Assembly (NCBI GenBank): GCA_036426205.1
Contig: CM071568.1
Span: 224,976,239 to 225,040,238 of the forward strand
Direction: 5' to 3'
Source of the DNA: Ascaphus truei
Lineage: Eukaryota > Chordata > Amphibia > Anura > Ascaphidae
Length of the DNA stretch: 64,000 bases
Below the pieces are notes generated by a model. That model searched no databases. It was not told the DNA's origin and worked only from the letters and a program-made list of their open reading frames with translations. This document shows, piece by piece, positions 59,431-64,000 of the stretch (position 1 is the first letter of the stretch; each line of letters opens with the position of its first letter). The position numbers and the translations under genes are program-made.

Positions 59431-60191
59431 ATTTTATTTCATTGTGTATTTTGTTTTAGGTTGGAATTTGCATTGGCTTAATTTTTTATACCAATGTAAA
59501 TATCTTTTGTTTGGTGCTCGTTTTTTGATTTGCAGGGTTTTTTTTGAGGTTGGCATTTGCATTGGCATAATTTTTTTATTCCAATGTAAATGTCTTTTAT
59601 TTGGTGCTTCTTTTGTGATTTGCATTGGCATTGTATTTGAGGTTGGCATGATCATTGGCATTATTTTTTTAATTTAAATGCAATGTCTTTTTTGTGGTGT
59701 TTAATTGCAGATTTTAGTTTAATAAAAATGCAATGTCTTTAATTTGCTGGGTTTTTTAAGTTGAAATTGAATGTCTTATTTTTGGTTCCTTGGTTTTTGA
59801 ATTGGCAGGTTGCATATTGACTGACATAGTGACAGCTCATGCCACTATGATCAACCAGATGGCTCTCCATGTGGGAACTATTAAAGTTGATTAAAATTGA
59901 ATGATGTATAGCAGGAGTGACACTAGCAATTTTTTTTTTAAAGAATTAAGTATGATTTCTAGAACAACATAAAACTATTCTTAAGATGTTAAGTACCCAG
60001 TATCTACTATTACATGTATTACCATTTTAAGTTAACTAACACAATTGAATATATATTTTTGTATTTGGATTCAAATATTTTAACATTTGAGAAAAAGTGC
60101 CCCAGGAATACAGTTTAATTAGGAGATGCACAAACTACTGATATTTATTAGCTACACAGTTGTTTGTTTATACATTTTAATTTATCATATG
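59431..60191. other. T-rich, locally repetitive; no gene
   Basis: AATTTGCATTGGC..AATTTTTTTA.ACCAATGTAAAT-type words recur three times between 59460 and 59680, a diverged tandem repeat of about 90-110 bp. No element ends or exon. Confidence 0.6.
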
Positions 60192-61198
60192 TACAGTTAG
60201 GTCCGGAAATAATTGGACACTGATATAAGTTTTGTTATTTTGACTGTATACCAAAATAAATTCAAGTTACAGTTAAATAATGAATATGGGATTAAAGTGC
60301 AGTCTATCATCTTTAATTTGAGGGTATTCACATCCAAATTGGAGGAAGGGTTTAGGAATTACATCTCTTTAATATGTAGCCCCCTCTTTTTCAAGGGAAC
60401 AAAAGTAATTGACAATTGGCTCAAAAGCTGTTTCATCGACAGGTGTAGGCTATTCATTCGTTATTTTATCATCAATTAAGCAAGTAAAAGGTCTGGAGTT
60501 GATTACAGGTGTGGCATTCGCATTTGGAAGCTGTTGCTGTGAACCCACAACATGTGGTCAAAGGAGCTCTCAATGCAAGTGAAAAAGGGCATCCTTAGGC
60601 TGCAAAAAAAAAAGGAAATCCATCAGAGAGATAGCAGGAACATTAGGAGTGGCCAAATCAACAGTTTGGTACTGTACATTCTGAGAAAAAAAGAACGCAC
60701 TGGTGAGCTCTGCAACACAAAAAGGCCTGGACATCCACGGAAGACAACAGTGGTGGATGTTGATCGAGCATGCATTTCACTTGCTGAAGACAAAACTTAA
60801 GGCAGAAAGACCCACGAACAAACAACAACTGAAGACAGCTGCAGTAAAGGCCTGGCAAAGCATCACAAAGGAGGAAACCCAGCGTTTGGTTATGTCCATG
60901 CGTTCCAGACTTCAAGCAGTCATTGCCTGCAAAGGATTTTCGACAAAGTATTAGCAATGAACATTTTATTTATGATTGTATTAATTTGTCCAATTACATT
61001 TGAGCCCCTGAAATAAGGGGACTGTGTATGAAAATGGTTGCAATTCCTAAACGTTTCATATGATATTTTTGTTCAACCCCTTAATTAAAGCTGAAAGTCT
61101 GCACTTTTATTGCATCTTGTTTGTTTCATTGTGGTGGCGTACGGAGCCAAAATTATGACAATTGTGTCAGTGTCCAATTATTTCCCTACCTAACTGTA
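60192..61198 (+). mobile_element. Tc1-like DNA transposon, internally deleted
   Basis: TACAGTTAGGTCCGGAAATA at the left and, inverse, TACAGTTAGGTAGGGAAATA at the right are TIRs that continue as related sequence for about 60 bp. A TA dinucleotide at each end fits Tc1/mariner target choice. Length is about 1.0 kb against about 1.6 kb for complete relatives (family knowledge); the missing part is the catalytic domain. Confidence 0.95.
60552..60957 (+). pseudogene. Tc1 transposase remnant (N- and C-terminal parts only)
   Basis: From ATG 60552 the DNA-binding domain is visible: MWSKELSMQVKKGILRLQKK at the start, then YILRKKERTGELCNTKRPGH near residues 42-61 and RKTTVVD. After about 60755 the frame changes and the sequence jumps to the extreme C-terminus (HAFHLLKTKLKAERP, then VKAWQSITKEETQRLVMSM, ending at TAG 60952). 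The DDE catalytic core is absent. A frameshift also disturbs the helix-turn-helix region near residue 22. Not functional. Confidence 0.9.
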
Positions 61199-61489
61199 TA
61201 TTATTTTTAAATAACTATTGTTTTAATTAATAAATATGTTTTTATTATTTTATATTAGGATCATATAATTATATTTTATAATAAATGTAAACCTTTGTTA
61301 GAAATAATGGCATGAACTATATTACTAGAATGGAGCACTGAAGGTCCCTTTAGTACACACAGAGGTGTAATTAACCCTGAGTATCATTACACACAGGGGG
61401 TCATTACACTTAGACTAATTGATCAATCAACCAGTTAGATATGAGGTTACCACCTCCCCAGTGGGTACTTAAGGAAGGGATCTCACGCA

Positions 61490-61545
61490 TTATATTCCTG
61501 ATGAAGGCGCAGACAGTGCCGAAACGAAAAACAAAACTGTGCGCT
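61490..61545 (+). repeat. CCTGATGAAG...GCCGAAACG module
   Basis: TTCCTGATGAAGGCGCAGAC, then AGTGCCGAAACGAAAAAC and CTGTGCGCTACTAC. AGTGCCGAAACGAG recurs at 63316-63329, just outside the large palindrome. Confidence 0.6.
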
Positions 61546-61778
61546 ACTACCTAACTACCTATAAAGTGTAAATGTATAAATATATACAGTGCAGTGACTA
61601 TACCATCAATTTAGTGATAAAAAATTTTTTTTAAAATTAAACCACAACTCCCACAGTGAGATAATTATACATTAAATAATAAGTGCCACATAACCGTGTT
61701 GGGGATAATGGCGTCTGCAGCTGTAAACGCAGGGGTGGCTCAGCACCCCACACACACTAAGAGAATGGAAACAAAAGA

Positions 61779-61847
61779 AAACAGCGCACAACGCCAAATA
61801 GTGAAGCAAATTCAACAATATATTATAGAATTAAAAAGGGGGTAATA
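61779..61847 (+). repeat. ACAGCGCACAACG terminal segment
   Basis: AAACAGCGCACAACGCCAAATAG and the following words match 47062-47140 in order. It leads directly into the large palindrome, so it is probably the left end of that element. Confidence 0.6.
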
Positions 61848-63316
61848 TATCTGCGTACATGAAAAAAGTTGGTAAAAGGCATGTAGTGTGTATCACACTG
61901 TTTACCACTCGGCAGCTGTTAACTGTAGAATCGGGTGCTTGCTTCCCTCTGCTGCTGCAGCTCAGTTGATTCTGGGGCAGGACGTCAGTCTTTCACTCCC
62001 AGGGATTTCCGTCATGCAGCCAGGTTCAGCATCTGGTACTGGGGCTCGGTGAAATCGCTCCGCTCCTGGCCTGGCCATATGAAGCTGCTCCTGTACCTCG
62101 GCAGGTGTATCCTCTCACAGAGTTTAAAACGCAGCTTGCTGGGTGCCCTCAGCGTGCCGTGATGCCGCTCGCCGTCGCGGACGTGTGTATTGACGTCACT
62201 GTCTACACAGCAGTGGTGGATTCAATAGGGAAGTTTGAACAGTCTTACAAAGTCTCTCACAAGTGTCCAACAGCACACAGGATGAATAAACAGGACAGGG
62301 CCAATACATAGACAAAGGCCAATGTAGGCAGATAAAGGCAATGAAGTTCACCAACTAGTTTCGTAGAATTAACTACTTCCTTACAGAGTAGTTAATTCTA
62401 CGAACCTAGTTGGTGTAACATTCTATTGCCTATATCTGCCTACATTGGCCTTTGTCTATGTATTGGCCTGTCCTGTTTTTATTTCATCCTGTGGCTGTTT
62501 TGACACTTGTGAGAGACTTTGTAGACTGTTCAAACTTCCCTATTGAATCCACCACTGCTGTGTAGACAGTGACGTCACTACACAGCGTCCCGCGACGGAG
62601 CGGCATCGCGCACGCTGAGGGCACCCCAGCAAGCTGCGTTTTAACCCTCTGCAGAGGATACACCTGCCGAGGTACAGGAACAGCTTCATATCGCCAGGAA
62701 GCAGGAGCGATTTCACCGACCCCAGTACCCAGCTGCTGAACCTGGCTGCATGAAGGGAAATCCCCTGGGAGTGAAAGACTGACGTCCTGCCCCAGAATCA
62801 ATCTGAGCTGCATCAGCAGAGGGAACAAGCACCCGATTCTACAGTTAACAGCTGCCGAGTGGTAAACATGTTATACCCTCTGCACCGACACACTTTATTC
62901 GAGCAAATACCCAGTATGTACCTGGCAGATACCTGGAATGCGCCGCTCCTCACCTCTGACAAGCCCCGTTGCGTTTGCCTTCCCAGCCTGGGTTCATGCC
63001 TGGCTGACGGGCGGCTGATCTGTTAAATGATAATGATTAGGATTTAATAGGCTGCAATGCTTCGCGTGTCTACCAGATGGCATAAATTCATGAATTGTAA
63101 TGCAGTATATATATATATACTGTGCAGTATTGCAGCCAGCGGGAATAAAATGCTTCAATCCCTGCTTGGAAAATACCTCAATGCACTCGGGCAGAAAACA
63201 GTCACAAACCTCAATACACCCGGGTATACCCGAATTCGTGGGACTAGCCGAGCTCGAATAAAGTGTGTCGCCAGTGTACATGTCTTTTACCAACTTTTTT
63301 CATGTACGCAGATATA
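61848..63316. mobile_element. Giant palindrome (foldback-type element), about 530-bp arms
   Basis: The left arm runs from TATATCTGCGTACATGAAAA (61848) to about 62376. The right arm runs from about 62388 to TTTTCATGTACGCAGATATA (63316), interrupted by a 385-bp MITE. Inverse word pairs include AACAGCTGCCGAGTGGTAAA against TTTACCACTCGGCAGCTGTT, GACGTCAGTC/GACTGACGTC, and CCTACATTGGCCTTTGTCTA in both arms. The centre is TAGTTAATTCTACGAA and its inverse. Arms differ by small substitutions and indels. No coding signal. Confidence 0.95.
62886..63270. mobile_element. 385-bp MITE inserted in the right palindrome arm
   Basis: CGACACACTTTATTCGAGC at 62886-62904 and its exact inverse at 63252-63270. The homology of the palindrome arms stops at one side and resumes at the other, which proves insertion. 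It contains AATAAA and a (TA)n run near 63103. Superfamily unknown to me. Confidence 0.9.
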
Positions 63317-63330
63317 GTGCCGAAACGAGT

Positions 63331-63750
63331 TGGAGTTGGATTGCTAGAGAACAAGCTGTGTCCTGCTTAGTCATTACAAAGACTGAATGCTCAGCAAGTT
63401 CATCAGTGTATTAGCAGATGACCTCATAGCGAGGGATCCCGCTCCTGAACTACACAATAGTGAGGAGGTTTCAGCCCAGGAGAAAAACCCAAGTGATCAG
63501 ACCGGAAAAGCTTACCAACTACGTCATTTCCGGTGCAACGGAAAGCGAAGCTTGGACTTCCAGGAGTCCAGCCGCAACACAGCACAACTCCGAAAGAAAC
63601 GAGACACCCCCTGATCAGCCAACCCAGAGGACCAATGCTTCAGAAGGAGGACAGCTGTAGTGGTACAGACATCGGCTCCACAGGCAGTTTCCACTCCAGG
63701 CACGAAGTGAAGGATGACAGACGGACTCCTAATGGGTTAATTTACCATTA
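63331..63750. other. No gene recognised
   Basis: Short overlapping frames in all phases. Possibly the body of the element whose GCCGAAACGAG module lies at 63319. Confidence 0.5.
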
Positions 63751-63751
63751 A

Positions 63752-63990
63752 GAGAAGGAGTGGCTCAGTTAGTAAAGACACTGACTGGCACTAAGCAGGG
63801 GAACCTGGTTCAATTCCCGGTGTCTGCTCCTTGTGACCTTGGGCAAGTCACTTTATCTCCATGTGCCTCAGGCACCAAAAACATAGATTGTAAGCTCCAC
63901 GGGGCAGGGACCTGTGCCTGCAAAATGTCTCTGTAAAGCGCTACGTAAAACTAGCAGCGCTATACAGAACATGTTATTATTATTATCTCC
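63752..63990 (+). mobile_element. tRNA-derived MIR-like SINE with L2-type tail
   Basis: A box-like TGGCTCAGTTAG (63761-63772) and B box-like GGTTCAATTCC (63807-63817) form an internal Pol III promoter. Then follow the MIR-type core CCTTGGGCAAGTCACTTTAT (63837-63856) and TGTGCCTCAG, AGATTGTAAGCTCC, and a tail GTAAAGCGCTACGTAAAA with GTTATTATTATTAT, which resembles L2 LINE 3' ends. It is transcribed by Pol III and moved by a LINE (family knowledge). It appears near complete and close to the window end. Confidence 0.9.
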
Positions 63991-64000
63991 TGCAGTGGGC

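Noticed and set aside
63752..63830. Functional tRNA gene
   Set aside because: A and B box words are present but no cloverleaf could be drawn, and the MIR-type core and L2-like tail follow. It is a SINE head.

Overview
This window looks like vertebrate nuclear DNA, most likely from an amphibian (probably a frog) with a large, repeat-rich genome. That is an inference from three things: a MIR-like tRNA-derived SINE with an L2-type tail, Tx1-like L1 and CR1-like LINEs alongside very abundant hAT/Tc1/palindromic MITEs, and long microsatellites. I recognise no host protein-coding exon. Almost every long open frame is either a decayed transposon protein or a translation of simple sequence.

Layout. 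145-5877: a hAT-like composite element holding two tandem ~2.4-2.8 kb units and a palindromic core. 7930-12151: a nearly full-length but broken L1 ORF2 with a poly(A) end. 14.5-16.2 kb: a hAT-type terminus followed by GC-rich, GT and CCCT repeats. 18.6-19.4 kb: a perfect 58-bp-arm hairpin and a minus-strand LTR. 20.4-21.5 kb: a second L1 fragment. 23.2-24.0 kb (minus) and 32.7-33.5 kb (plus): two copies of one LTR family. 24.7-25.5 kb: a CR1-like LINE 3' end. 28.39-28.61 kb: a pogo-like MITE. 28.81-29.87 kb: a hAT element with a perfect 8-bp target duplication. 34.7-36.05 kb: an array of CCATTG/CAATGG words and a repeat shared with 48.7 kb. 39.7-43.5 kb: an LTR retroelement with a primer-binding-site candidate, purine tract, 3' LTR and an unrecognised 158-residue ORF, itself split by a solo LTR. 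49.9-50.7 kb: another solo LTR, inside a GATA/GACA microsatellite. 52.6-57.8 kb: a 5.2 kb region bounded by perfect 26-bp inverted termini and carrying promoter/exon-like cassettes. 60.2-61.2 kb: an internally deleted Tc1 transposon. 61.8-63.3 kb: a ~1.5 kb palindrome split by a 385-bp MITE. The window ends in a SINE.

No genes work together here in the operon sense. The organisation is nested insertion, which gives relative ages: a solo LTR inside an LTR element, a MITE inside a palindrome arm, a hAT MITE inside another repeat. Two short signatures recur in unrelated-looking places on both strands. One is a GAAACGCG(T)-type module, often next to CCTGATGAAG and followed by AATAAA. The other is a terminal word, ACAGCGCACAACG. 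They may mark one or two uncharacterised families of palindromic non-autonomous elements and are the best candidates for something undescribed.
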